64,000 bases of DNA from an uncultured Mycolicibacterium sp. Lineage in GTDB: Bacteria; Actinomycetota; Actinomycetes; Mycobacteriales; Mycobacteriaceae. Where the stretch lies: contig NZ_CALDGS010000068.1 in the NCBI RefSeq assembly GCF_937941905.1, forward strand, positions 62,001 through 126,000, in the 5' to 3' direction. Made by a program: the position numbers and the translations under genes. The notes under the pieces were generated by a model. That model saw only the letters and a program-made list of their open reading frames with translations. It was not told where the DNA came from and ran no database searches. Positions 50,073 through 57,826 of this stretch are shown here, piece after piece; position 1 is the stretch's first letter; each line of letters starts with the position of its first letter.

Positions 50073-50759
50073 GTGAGCCGGCTGTTCACCCTGCTGCTGT
50101 CGCTCGCGCTGGTGGTCGGGGTGCTCGGTGCGCCCGCGCCGCGTCACGACGCGGTGCGGCCGGCGGTGCTGCCGCTGAGCCGGGTGGCGGTGATCAGCGA
50201 CTCCTACACGGCCGGCTCCGACGAGGGCGGCCTCGGCCCGAAGGGCTGGCCGACGCTGGCCTGGCAGCTGCTGGCCCGGCAGGGCATCCCGGTGGCCGCC
50301 GACGTCGCCGCCGAGGGCGGCGCCGGCTACGGCACCCGCGGCAACCGCGGCAACATGTTCGAGGACCTCGCCATCCGCGCCGTGCGGCCCGACGACGCGC
50401 TGGTGGTGTTCTTCGGCTCCCGCAACGACGAACACGTCAACCCCGTGCTGCTGCCGGTGCTGATCTACGGCACCCTGCAACGCGCCTACCGCACCGCGCC
50501 GGGGGCCCGGTTCCTCATCGTCGGCCCGGCCTGGCCCACCGCGGACCCGCCGCCGTGGATTCTGCGCATCCGCGACGCCCTGGACTATCAGGCGCGGCTC
50601 ATCGGGGCCCGGTTCGTCGACCCGATCGCCGCCCGCTGGTTCGTCGACAACCCCGAGCTGATCGGCGGCGACGGCGTGCACCCCACCGACGCGGGCCACG
50701 CCTACATGGCCGAACGGATCGCCCCGCTCATCGCCGACATGCTCATGCAGCGGTTCTGA
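50073..50759 (+). CDS. Secreted SGNH/GDSL-hydrolase-like protein
   Basis: 228 aa from GTG 50073 (GGGAGGC site); an ATG at 50049 is in frame but badly placed. Signal peptide (RLFTLLLSLALVVGVLGAPA). Block I VAVISDSYTAGS with the catalytic Ser, Gly in block II GAGYGTRGNRG, Asn in FGSRNDEHV, and block V GDGVHPTDAGHAYM with Asp/His. Resembles Rv0518. Probably removes or transfers acyl groups on a cell-envelope sugar together with the upstream acyltransferase. Confidence 0.85.
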   Translation: MSRLFTLLLSLALVVGVLGAPAPRHDAVRPAVLPLSRVAVISDSYTAGSDEGGLGPKGWPTLAWQLLARQGIPVAADVAAEGGAGYGTRGNRGNMFEDLAIRAVRPDDALVVFFGSRNDEHVNPVLLPVLIYGTLQRAYRTAPGARFLIVGPAWPTADPPPWILRIRDALDYQARLIGARFVDPIAARWFVDNPELIGGDGVHPTDAGHAYMAERIAPLIADMLMQRF

Positions 50760-50762
50760 AAC

Positions 50763-50794
50763 GGCGCCCCGCGGACCGGGGTCCACGGGGCGCC
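50763..50794. terminator. Bidirectional hairpin terminator
   Basis: GGCGCCCCG (50763-50771) pairs with CGGGGCGCC (50786-50794), and inside GGACC pairs with GGTCC (one mismatch between), leaving a 2-nt loop. Lies between the convergent SGNH and katG genes, 4 and 15 bp from their ends. Confidence 0.7.
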
Positions 50795-50808
50795 GCCGCA
50801 GCCGACGG

Positions 50809-53040
50809 TCAGTCGGCCAGATCGAACCGGTCGTTGTTCATGACCTTCACCCAGGCCGCCACGAAGTCGGTGACGAACTTCTGCTTGTTGTCGTCCTGGG
50901 CGTAGACCTCGGCCAGCGCCCGCAGCTGCGAGTGGTGCCCGAACACCAGGTCGTTGGCGGTGGCGGTCCACTTCACCTCGCCGGTGGTGCGGTCCACCGC
51001 CTCGTAGACGTGCTCGGTGTTGGACCCGCGCCACTCGTAGCGCATGTCGAGCAGGTTGACGAAGAAGTCGTTCGTCAGCTTGCCCGGCTGCTCGGTGAGC
51101 ACGCCGTAGCCGGTGTTGCGGTAGTTCGCGCCGATCGCGCGCAACCCGCCGATGAGCACGGTGAGCTCGGGTGCGGTCAGGTTGAGCATGTAGGCGCGGT
51201 CCACCAGCAGGCGTTCCACCTGGGTCTTCTCGTTCGGGCGGATGTAGTTGCGGAACCCGTCGGCCCGCGGCTCGAGCACCCGGAACGACTCGACGTCGGT
51301 CTGGTCCTGGGTGGCGTCGGTGCGCCCCGGCGCGAACGGCACGGTGACGTCGAACCCGGCGTCGCGGGCGGCCTTCTCCACCGCGGCCGAACCGGCCAGC
51401 ACGATCAGGTCCGCCAGCGAGATCTTCTTGCCGCCGCCGGCCGTGGCGTTGAAGTCCTGCTGGATCCGCTCCAGCACCGGCAGCACCCTGGCCAGTTCGT
51501 CGGGCTCGTTGACCTCCCAGCTGCGCTGCGGCTCCAGCCGCAGCCGGGCGCCGTTGGCGCCGCCGCGCTTGTCGGTGCCGCGGAAGCTCGAGGCCGCCGC
51601 CCAGGCGGTCTTGACCAGTTGCTGCACGGTCAGCCCGGAGTCGAGCACCTTGGCCTTCAGCGCCGCCACGTCGGCGTCACCGACGAGGGCGTGGTCGACC
51701 TCGGGCACCGGGTCCTGCCAGACCCAGGTCTCGTCGGGCACCCACGGGCCGATGTAGCGGGACTTCGGGCCCATGTCGCGGTGCAGCAGCTTGAACCAGG
51801 CCTTGGCGAACTCCTCGGCGAGCTCCTCGGGGTGGTCCAGCCACCGCCGGGTGATGTCGGCGTAGATCGGGCTGAACCGCATCGCCAGGTCGGTGACCAG
51901 CATGGTGGGCTTGCGCTTCTTGTTGGCGTCGAACGGGTCCGGAATGATCTCCGGCGCGTCCTTGGCCACGTACTGCCACGCGCCCGCGGGGCTCTTGGTG
52001 AGCTCCCACTCGTAGCCGTAGAGGATCTCCAGGAAGTCGTTGCTCCACCTGGTCGGTTGCGTGGTCCACACGACCTCCAGGCCGCTGGTGATCGCGTCCG
52101 GTCCCTTGCCGGAACCGTAGGCGCTCTTCCAGCCGAGCTGCTGCTGCTCGATCGGTGCTCCCTCGGGCTCCGGCCCGACCAGGTCGCCGGGGCCGGCGCC
52201 GTGGGTCTTGCCGAAGGTGTGGCCGCCGATGATCAGCGCCGCGGTCTCGACGTCGTTCATCGCCATCCGGCCGAAGGTCTCCCGGATGTCGATGGCGGCC
52301 TTGAGCGGGTCGGGCTCGCCCTCCGGGCCCTCCGGGTTGACGTAGATCAGGCCCATCGTGGTGGCGCCGAACGGTTCGGCGAGCTCGCGGTCGCCGGAGT
52401 AGCGCTTGTCGGTGCCCAGCCAGGTGTCCTCGAGGCCCCACAGGGTCTCCTCGGGCTCCCAGATGTCCTCCCGGCCGAACGCGAAGCCCTTGGTCTTGAA
52501 CCCCATGTCCTCCAGCGCGACGTTGCCGGCGAGCACGATCAGGTCCGCCCAGGACAGCTTGTTGCCGTACTTCTGCTTGACCGGCCACAGCAGCCGCCGG
52601 GCCTTGTCCAGGTTGGCGTTGTCCGGCCAGCTGTTGAGCGGGGCGAACCGCTGGGCGCCCTGGCCACCGCCGCCGCGGCCGTCGAAGATGCGGTAGGTGC
52701 CGGCGGCGTGCCAGCTCATCCGGATCATCAGGCCGCCGTAGTGGCCGTAGTCGGCCGGCCACCAGTCCTGCGAGGTGCGCAGGACGGTGCTGATGTCCCG
52801 CTTGAGGGCGTCGAAGTCGAGCTTGCGAACCTCCTTGCGGTAGTTGAAGTCCGGGCCGAGCGGGTTGGCCTTCTCGGTCTGCGCGTGCAGCACCGAGACG
52901 TCGACCTGATTCGGCCACCAGTCCTGGTTGGTCAGGGGCCGGCCGGGCTTGGGCGTCGGCGACTCCAGGGCCGGGCTCATGCTCTCGCTGGTGCTGTGTG
53001 TCTGCTCCGCGGGATGCGGCGGTCGGGCGTCGGATGTCAC
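50809..53040 (-). CDS. katG: Catalase-peroxidase KatG
   Basis: 743 aa from GTG 53040, whose codon overlaps the furA stop. Two-domain class I peroxidase. Active-site Arg107, Trp110 and His111 (RMSWHAAGTY); Tyr233 in LIYVNPEG and Met259 in RMAMND complete the Met-Tyr-Trp cross-link needed for catalase activity; proximal His274 in GGHTFGKTH. The serine corresponding to Ser315 of the M. tuberculosis enzyme is present in AITSGLEVVW. It destroys hydrogen peroxide and in mycobacteria activates isoniazid. Co-translated with FurA. Confidence 0.96.
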   Translation of the reverse strand: MTSDARPPHPAEQTHSTSESMSPALESPTPKPGRPLTNQDWWPNQVDVSVLHAQTEKANPLGPDFNYRKEVRKLDFDALKRDISTVLRTSQDWWPADYGHYGGLMIRMSWHAAGTYRIFDGRGGGGQGAQRFAPLNSWPDNANLDKARRLLWPVKQKYGNKLSWADLIVLAGNVALEDMGFKTKGFAFGREDIWEPEETLWGLEDTWLGTDKRYSGDRELAEPFGATTMGLIYVNPEGPEGEPDPLKAAIDIRETFGRMAMNDVETAALIIGGHTFGKTHGAGPGDLVGPEPEGAPIEQQQLGWKSAYGSGKGPDAITSGLEVVWTTQPTRWSNDFLEILYGYEWELTKSPAGAWQYVAKDAPEIIPDPFDANKKRKPTMLVTDLAMRFSPIYADITRRWLDHPEELAEEFAKAWFKLLHRDMGPKSRYIGPWVPDETWVWQDPVPEVDHALVGDADVAALKAKVLDSGLTVQQLVKTAWAAASSFRGTDKRGGANGARLRLEPQRSWEVNEPDELARVLPVLERIQQDFNATAGGGKKISLADLIVLAGSAAVEKAARDAGFDVTVPFAPGRTDATQDQTDVESFRVLEPRADGFRNYIRPNEKTQVERLLVDRAYMLNLTAPELTVLIGGLRAIGANYRNTGYGVLTEQPGKLTNDFFVNLLDMRYEWRGSNTEHVYEAVDRTTGEVKWTATANDLVFGHHSQLRALAEVYAQDDNKQKFVTDFVAAWVKVMNNDRFDLAD

Positions 53041-53510
53041 GGTGTTCCTTCCGGTCGGGTTGTGGGCGGTTGCGGTTCCGGCGCAGGCGGGTTTCCTGCA
53101 CAGGTGGGGCAAATGCCCCAGTAGACGACCTCGGCCTCGTCGAGGCGAAAACCGTTGTGCCCGGAGGGGGTGAGGCAGGGGGCCGCGCCGACGGCGCAGT
53201 CGACGTCGACGATCGCGCCGCAGGAGCGGCACACCAGGTGGTGGTGGTTGTCGCCGACCCGGGACTCGTAGCGGGCCAGCATCCCGGCGGGCTGGATGCG
53301 CCGCAGCAGGCCGCGGTCGGTCAGCACGTGCAGCACGTCGTAGACGGCCTGGCGGGAGACCCCGGGCAGTCCGGCCCGAACCGCACCGAAGATCGTCTCG
53401 GTGTCGGCGTGCGGATGTTCGGTGACGGCCTCGAGCACCGCGACGCGCTGCCGGGTCACCCGGAGACCGGCGGCCCGCAGTCGGTCGGCGTGCACCGCGA
53501 CCTGCGTCAC
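53037..53510 (-). CDS. furA: FurA, peroxide-sensing Fur-family repressor of katG
   Basis: 157 aa from GTG 53510. Winged helix (LRVTRQRVAVLEAVTEHPHA, VSRQAVYDVLHVLTDRGLL) then the metal region HHHLVCRSCG (His89-91, Cys94, Cys97) and a second CxxC, CPTC (134-137), giving the structural zinc site. FurA represses its own furA-katG transcript and releases under peroxide. It overlaps katG by 4 nt. The tail after 140 is Pro-rich. Typical mycobacterial furA-katG arrangement. Confidence 0.93.
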   Translation of the reverse strand: MTQVAVHADRLRAAGLRVTRQRVAVLEAVTEHPHADTETIFGAVRAGLPGVSRQAVYDVLHVLTDRGLLRRIQPAGMLARYESRVGDNHHHLVCRSCGAIVDVDCAVGAAPCLTPSGHNGFRLDEAEVVYWGICPTCAGNPPAPEPQPPTTRPEGTP

Positions 53511-53525
53511 ACCTCGAGCATGCCG

Positions 53526-53535
53526 CAATAGATTG
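53526..53535 (-). promoter_or_regulatory. furA promoter / autoregulatory element
   Basis: An A+T-rich patch with CAAT-AG-ATTG lies 15-24 nt before the furA start on the minus strand (reads CAATCTATTG). This is where mycobacterial furA promoters and the FurA operator sit. The exact boundaries are inferred, not visible. Confidence 0.4.
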
Positions 53536-53607
53536 GAATGGGTCAGATATTCGCGGGATTGACCGGAAATTCTCAGCTTCCGCGGCCATCGGCTAGCTTT
53601 GCCGCTG

Positions 53608-54543
53608 ATGCAGACCTTCATCGACTTCGACGACGCCGTCGTGTTCGCGGTTCCGCTCGCCGTGCCGGTGCGCGGCGCGACGGTGCACGAGGGGATGCTC
53701 ATCGAGGGGCCGCAGGGCTGGGGCGAGTTCGCCCCGCCGCCGCGCGCCGACGCCGCGCTCGCGGCGCGTCATCTCACCGCGGCGGTGGAGGCCGGCACGG
53801 TGGGCTGGCCGGACCCCCGGCGCGGCCGGGTGCCGGTCGCGGTGACCGTGGCCGATCTCGACCCGGACGCCGCCCGCGCGGCCGTCGCCGCATCGGGCTG
53901 CCGGGCCGCCGACGTGCTCGTCGGCGACCGGCCACTGGCCGACGACGCCGCCCGGGTGGCCGCGGTGCGGGCGGCGCTGGGGCCGGACGGGGCGGTCCGC
54001 TGCGACGCCGGCGGCCGCTGGGACGCCGCCACCGCGGCGGCCGCCATCGCCGAACTCGACCGGGCCGCCGGGGGACTGGAATTCGTCGCCCGGCCCTGTC
54101 CTGGCGCCGGGGAGCTCGCCGCGCTGCGCCGCCGGGTCGGGGTGCCGCTGGCCGCCGAACCGGGCCTCGATGCCGACATCGTCCTGATCGACGGCGCGGC
54201 GGCCGGGGGCGTGCGCCGGGCGCTGCGGCTGGCCGAGCGGTCGGGGCGGCCGTGCGTGGTGGCCGCCGGCGTGCGCACCGGGGTCGGGCTGGCCGCCGCG
54301 CTGGCGCTGGCCGGGGCGGTCGATTCGCCGTACGCCGCGGCGGTCGGCGGGCACGGACTGCTCGCCGGGGACCTCGTCGCGGCGGCGCGTTCGCACGGCC
54401 CGGTCGACGGCGGGTTGCCGGTGGCGCCGACCCCGCCCGCGCCGGACCCCGAACGGCTGCGCCGTCACCGGGTCACCGACTCGCAACGCATCGCCGCCTG
54501 GCGGGAGCTGCTGGCGCGGGCCAGAGCGACAGCGGGCGGCTGA
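53608..54543 (+). CDS. MenC-like (o-succinylbenzoate synthase fold) protein without catalytic residues
   Basis: 311 aa from ATG 53608. Whole-length likeness to mycobacterial MenC: IEGPQGWGEFAPP, VRCDAGGRWDAATAAAAI, ELAALRRRVGVPLAAEP, then GGHGLLAGDLV and PVDGGLPV. But enolase-superfamily catalytic positions are changed: the KxK strand reads ADVLV (101-105), the glutamate of the LEQP strand is Ala161, the D/E of the ADES loop is E-P, and the final lysine strand reads LID (Asp195). Only Asp133 survives. So it should not make o-succinylbenzoate; a true menC must lie elsewhere. Promoter TAGCTT just upstream; divergent from furA. Confidence 0.78.
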   Translation: MQTFIDFDDAVVFAVPLAVPVRGATVHEGMLIEGPQGWGEFAPPPRADAALAARHLTAAVEAGTVGWPDPRRGRVPVAVTVADLDPDAARAAVAASGCRAADVLVGDRPLADDAARVAAVRAALGPDGAVRCDAGGRWDAATAAAAIAELDRAAGGLEFVARPCPGAGELAALRRRVGVPLAAEPGLDADIVLIDGAAAGGVRRALRLAERSGRPCVVAAGVRTGVGLAAALALAGAVDSPYAAAVGGHGLLAGDLVAAARSHGPVDGGLPVAPTPPAPDPERLRRHRVTDSQRIAAWRELLARARATAGG

Positions 54544-54563
54544 CCGTCCGGCCAGCCGCCCGC
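54532..54563. terminator. Hairpin at the end of the MenC-like gene
   Basis: GCGGGCGGCTG (54532-54542) and CAGCCGCCCGC (54553-54563) form an 11-bp stem with a 10-nt loop, covering the stop codon. Probably ends both this and the convergent gene. Confidence 0.6.
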
Positions 54564-54580
54564 CCGCGGACCGCGCGTGC

Positions 54581-54931
54581 TCAGTGCCAGAGCACGGCGA
54601 TGAACACGTTGACCACGCCCAGCGCGCCGGCGGCGTGCGCCAGTGCCGGCAGCACCTCGTTGCGTTTGGTGCGGGCCCGGCCGACCTCGGTCAGGGCCAC
54701 CACCACGACCGTGATCGCCAGCTTCAGCCCGATCTTGGCCCAGTCGAATTCCTTGTCGAGCGAGTCGATCGCATCGCCCATGCCGACCAGGATCACGCCG
54801 GTGAGCAGCTGCACCCGCGCACCCCAGAGCATCACGGTGTTCACCGCCGGCCGGCCCGCCAGGTAGCCACCGATGAGCGCGGCCAACCCGAGGAAGTGCG
54901 CCACCACGACGAGGTTGTAGACGAATTCCAT
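54581..54931 (-). CDS. Conserved four-helix integral membrane protein
   Basis: 116 aa from ATG 54931 (M-E-F-V-Y-N). Four hydrophobic segments: LVVVAHFLGLAALIGGYLAG, VMLWGARVQLLTGVILVG, WAKIGLKLAITVVVVALTEV and ALAHAAGALGVVNVFIAVLW. Basic RARTKRNE loop. Common mycobacterial membrane protein; no known function. Convergent with the MenC-like gene. Confidence 0.75.
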   Translation of the reverse strand: MEFVYNLVVVAHFLGLAALIGGYLAGRPAVNTVMLWGARVQLLTGVILVGMGDAIDSLDKEFDWAKIGLKLAITVVVVALTEVGRARTKRNEVLPALAHAAGALGVVNVFIAVLWH

Positions 54932-55033
54932 GGGTAGCACCATACGAGACGTTCCGGCGCGCACCGGGACCTCGACGAGCCATGTCGCCGGATTCGACCT
55001 GAATCACGCGCGCGGATCGGTACCTTCGCAGCC

Positions 55034-56047
55034 GTGACCGCGTTGGTGAACCGTCAGATCGTGTTGCGCCGCCGCCCGCGGGGCCTCGTCGCACCCGGCG
55101 ACACCGAGCTCGTCACCGCCCCCGCCCCGGAACCGGCCGAGGGGGAGGCGCTGGTGCGGGTCGGCTACATCGGCATCGACGCCGCGGTGCGCACCTGGCT
55201 CGACGACCGGCCCGGCTACCTGCCCCCGGTCCGGATCGGGGAGGTCATCCGGGCGGCCGGGATCGGGCAGGTGGTGGCCACCCGCTGCGACGCCTACCGG
55301 GTGGGCGACATCGTCACCACGCTCACCGGCTTCCAGGAGTACGTGATCTGCCGCGACGACCTGTTCACCACCCCGGTGCCCGGGCCGCCGGAACAGGTCG
55401 ACCAGCTCGCGGTGATGTCGGTGTACGGGTCCACCGGCGCCACCGCCTACTTCGGCATGCACGGAATCGGCCGGCCGCAGCCGGGGGAGACCGTCGTGGT
55501 CTCGGCCGCCGCCGGGGCGACCGGCTCGATCGCCGGGCAGATCGCCAAGATCGCCGGCGCCCGGGTGGTCGGCATCGCCGGCGGGCCGCGGAAGTGCCGG
55601 GCGGTGGTCGAGGACTTCGGCTTCGACGCCTGCATCGACTACCGCAACGAGGACCTGCCGGCCGCGCTGAAGGTGCACTGCCCGCGCGGGGTGGACGTCT
55701 TCTTCGACAACGTGGGCGGGCCGATTCTGGACGCGGTGCTGGGCCGGCTGGCCCACCACGCCCGGGTGGTGCTGTGCGGGGTGATCTCGAGCTACCTGAC
55801 CGGCGAGCACCCCGGCCCGGCCAACTACGTCAACCTGCTGGCGAAGTCGGCGTCGATGCAGGGCTTCAACGCGCTCGAGCAGTGGGACCGGTTCGACGAG
55901 GCGTTCACCGCGCTGCGCAACTGGGCCGACCGGGGCCTGCTGCGCCACCGCGAGACCATCCACGAGGGGATCGAGTCCTGCGTGGACGCGCTCAACGGGC
56001 TGTTCACCGGGGCGAATGTCGGAAAGATGCTCGTCCGGGTCACATGA
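55034..56047 (+). CDS. NADP-dependent oxidoreductase (CurA / leukotriene-B4-dehydrogenase-like)
   Basis: 337 aa, GTG start 7 nt after TACCTT (leaderless). MDR superfamily without the zinc: NRQIVLRRRPRG at the start, the LxxYGSTGATAYFGMHGIG loop, coenzyme motif VVSAAAGATGSIAGQIAKI (about 154-172), and FDNVGGPILDAVL. The family reduces alpha,beta-double bonds of enones and alkenals. Single gene. In M. tuberculosis a zinc-type oxidoreductase (fadB5) lies near furA; this is a different branch. Confidence 0.87.
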   Translation: MTALVNRQIVLRRRPRGLVAPGDTELVTAPAPEPAEGEALVRVGYIGIDAAVRTWLDDRPGYLPPVRIGEVIRAAGIGQVVATRCDAYRVGDIVTTLTGFQEYVICRDDLFTTPVPGPPEQVDQLAVMSVYGSTGATAYFGMHGIGRPQPGETVVVSAAAGATGSIAGQIAKIAGARVVGIAGGPRKCRAVVEDFGFDACIDYRNEDLPAALKVHCPRGVDVFFDNVGGPILDAVLGRLAHHARVVLCGVISSYLTGEHPGPANYVNLLAKSASMQGFNALEQWDRFDEAFTALRNWADRGLLRHRETIHEGIESCVDALNGLFTGANVGKMLVRVT

Positions 56048-56074
56048 GCCGGGCCGTTGTCGCGTCCGTCACCC

Positions 56075-56080
56075 TACACT
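56075..56080 (+). promoter_or_regulatory. -10 box for a leaderless transcript
   Basis: TACACT, 8 nt before the GTG at 56089. Fits mycobacterial leaderless promoters seen several times in the window (11301, 35552, 55021). Confidence 0.5.
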
Positions 56081-56088
56081 GACCCCTC

Positions 56089-56871
56089 GTGGGCATCCTG
56101 TTCGGTTTCGCGCCGTGGATCGTGTACTGGCTGCTGGTCGGCAACGTGCCGTTCCACACGGCCGTGCTGGTGGCACTAGTGACTGCCCTGGCGGCGTTCG
56201 CGGTCGGGCGGCTCACCGGGTCGCCGGGCCGCACCCTGGAGACCGGGTCCGCGGTGGCGTTCGTCGTGCTCACCGTGCTGACGTTCACCGCCAGCGAGGA
56301 CTTCATGCACGAGTGGATCCAGTCGCTGAGCAGCCTGTTGGTCTTCCTGGTGGCGCTGGGCAGCGTGCTGGCCGGCCGGCCGTTCGTCCGGGAGTACGCG
56401 GTGGCCACGGTGCCGCCGGACATCGCCGAGACCGAGCTGTTCAAGACCATCACCGCGCGGCTGACCTGGATCTGGGTGGCCGCGTTCGGCGGGATGGCGG
56501 TCTCGTCGGCGATCCCGCCGATCGTGCAGCCGGAGGCCACCCTGCTCGACGAGCGCACCCCGCTGTCGTTCATCTGCTACTGGGTGGTCCCGATGGGCCT
56601 GCTGGCGCTGGCCGCGTTGGCCACCCGGGTGCTGCCGGACCGGATGGTGGCCCGGGCCGACGAGATCGTGCGGCAGACGACGTTCGTCGCGCCCGAGGAG
56701 GCCACCATCGACGAGCTGTACTACCTGGCCCGCGAGCACGCGCTGCGCGAGGTCGGCCCGGGCAAGGAGCCCTACGAGATCAAGGTGGGTGCCAAGGGCA
56801 CCCCGCTGGTCGGCGACGACGGGCGGATGTCCTGGCCGTCGACCTACAAGGTGCGCGACGCGCGCCGCTAG
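56089..56871 (+). CDS. Integral membrane protein with cytoplasmic C-terminal tail
   Basis: 260 aa. Hydrophobic segments about 3-20, 22-40, 52-69, 78-97, 126-145 and 164-186 (for example PWIVYWLLVGNVPFHTAVLV and FICYWVVPMGLLALAALATR). The C-terminal 70 residues are soluble: REHALREVGPGKEPYEIKVG and RMSWPSTYKVRDARR. No transporter or enzyme motif is recognised. Followed 17 bp later by an intergenic palindrome. Confidence 0.72.
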   Translation: MGILFGFAPWIVYWLLVGNVPFHTAVLVALVTALAAFAVGRLTGSPGRTLETGSAVAFVVLTVLTFTASEDFMHEWIQSLSSLLVFLVALGSVLAGRPFVREYAVATVPPDIAETELFKTITARLTWIWVAAFGGMAVSSAIPPIVQPEATLLDERTPLSFICYWVVPMGLLALAALATRVLPDRMVARADEIVRQTTFVAPEEATIDELYYLAREHALREVGPGKEPYEIKVGAKGTPLVGDDGRMSWPSTYKVRDARR

Positions 56872-56887
56872 CCCACCTCCGTTCTTC

Positions 56888-56945
56888 CGCGAGCAGACGC
56901 ACCCCCTGCGCGGCGTGTTTCCGGGGGTGCCCGCGTCTGCTCGCG
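56888..56945. repeat. 58-bp intergenic palindrome (CGCGAGCAGACGC type)
   Basis: CGCGAGCAGACGC (56888-56900) and its complement GCGTCTGCTCGCG (56933-56945) flank an inner pair ACCCCC (56901-56906) / GGGGGT (56923-56928). The outer GCGAGCAGACGC core is one that I associate with dispersed mycobacterial intergenic sequences. It lies between two plus-strand genes and may be a terminator or repeat element. Confidence 0.7.
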
Positions 56946-56977
56946 CAGGGACTCGCGCGATGAGAGGAGCAACGACC

Positions 56978-57826
56978 ATGGGGATCTACGCCGTCACCGG
57001 TTCGGCGTCCGGGATGGGCCGGCAGGTGGCCCGCAAACTGCGCGAGGCCGGCCACACCGTGATCGGGGTGGACCTGCGCGACGCCGACGTGATCGCCGAC
57101 CTGTCCACGCCGGAGGGACGGCGCTCGGCCGCCGAGCAGGTGCTGGCTGCGGCCGGCAACCGGCTCGACGGGGCGGTGCTGGCCGCCGGGCTCGGGCCCG
57201 CGCCGGGCGCGGAGCGGCTGCGCCTGATCGCCGCGGTGAACTACTTCGGCGTGATCGAGCTGCTGACCGCCTGGCGGCCCGCGCTGGCCGCCGCGGGCGA
57301 CGCGAAAGTCGTTGTTATCGGCAGCAATTCGACGACAACGACGCCGGTGGTGCCGGGTGCGGCGGTGCGGGCGCTGCTGCGCGGCGACCTGCAGCGGGCG
57401 CTGCGGGTGGTGCGGCTTTACGGGCCGGCCGCCCCGGCGATGGTGTACGCCGCCTCCAAGATCGCGGTCACCCGCTGGGCCCGCCGCCACGCCGTCACCG
57501 GCGACTGGGCCGGCGCCGGCATCCGGCTCAACGTGCTGGCCCCCGGCGCGGTGATGACCCCGCTGCTGCAGGAGCAGCTGGCCACCCCGAGCCAGGCCCG
57601 CGCGGTGCGGTCGTTCCCGGTGCCGATCGGTGGCTACGGCGACCCCGCCCACATGGCCGACTGGGCGCTGTTCATGCTCGGTGAGGCCGCCCAGTTCCTG
57701 TGCGGCAGCGTGGTGTTCGTCGACGGCGGGTCGGACGCCTACTTCCGCGCCGACGACTGGCCGCGCTGCGTGCCGGCCCGGCGGCTGCCGGTCTTCCTGT
57801 GGCGGTTCTTCCGCAAGCCGCGCTAG
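56978..57826 (+). CDS. Short-chain dehydrogenase (hydroxysteroid-dehydrogenase-like)
   Basis: 282 aa from ATG 56978. SDR loop YAVTGSASGMGRQVARKL (4-21), the NNAG-equivalent LAAGLGPAPG, catalytic VVVIGSNSTT (Ser), and VYAASKIAVTRWARRHA (Tyr and Lys in YxxxK). A C-terminal tail of about 20 residues with RRLPVFLWRFFRKPR is basic and may touch the membrane. Substrates likely steroid or lipid hydroxyls, by class; not determined. Overlaps the convergent icl2 by 4 nt. Confidence 0.82.
   Translation: MGIYAVTGSASGMGRQVARKLREAGHTVIGVDLRDADVIADLSTPEGRRSAAEQVLAAAGNRLDGAVLAAGLGPAPGAERLRLIAAVNYFGVIELLTAWRPALAAAGDAKVVVIGSNSTTTTPVVPGAAVRALLRGDLQRALRVVRLYGPAAPAMVYAASKIAVTRWARRHAVTGDWAGAGIRLNVLAPGAVMTPLLQEQLATPSQARAVRSFPVPIGGYGDPAHMADWALFMLGEAAQFLCGSVVFVDGGSDAYFRADDWPRCVPARRLPVFLWRFFRKPR

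Noticed and set aside
50809..53589. Longer katG frame of 926 codons reaching back through furA
   Set aside because: The added part is the furA gene read in the wrong frame; the GTG at 53040 gives the standard KatG length.
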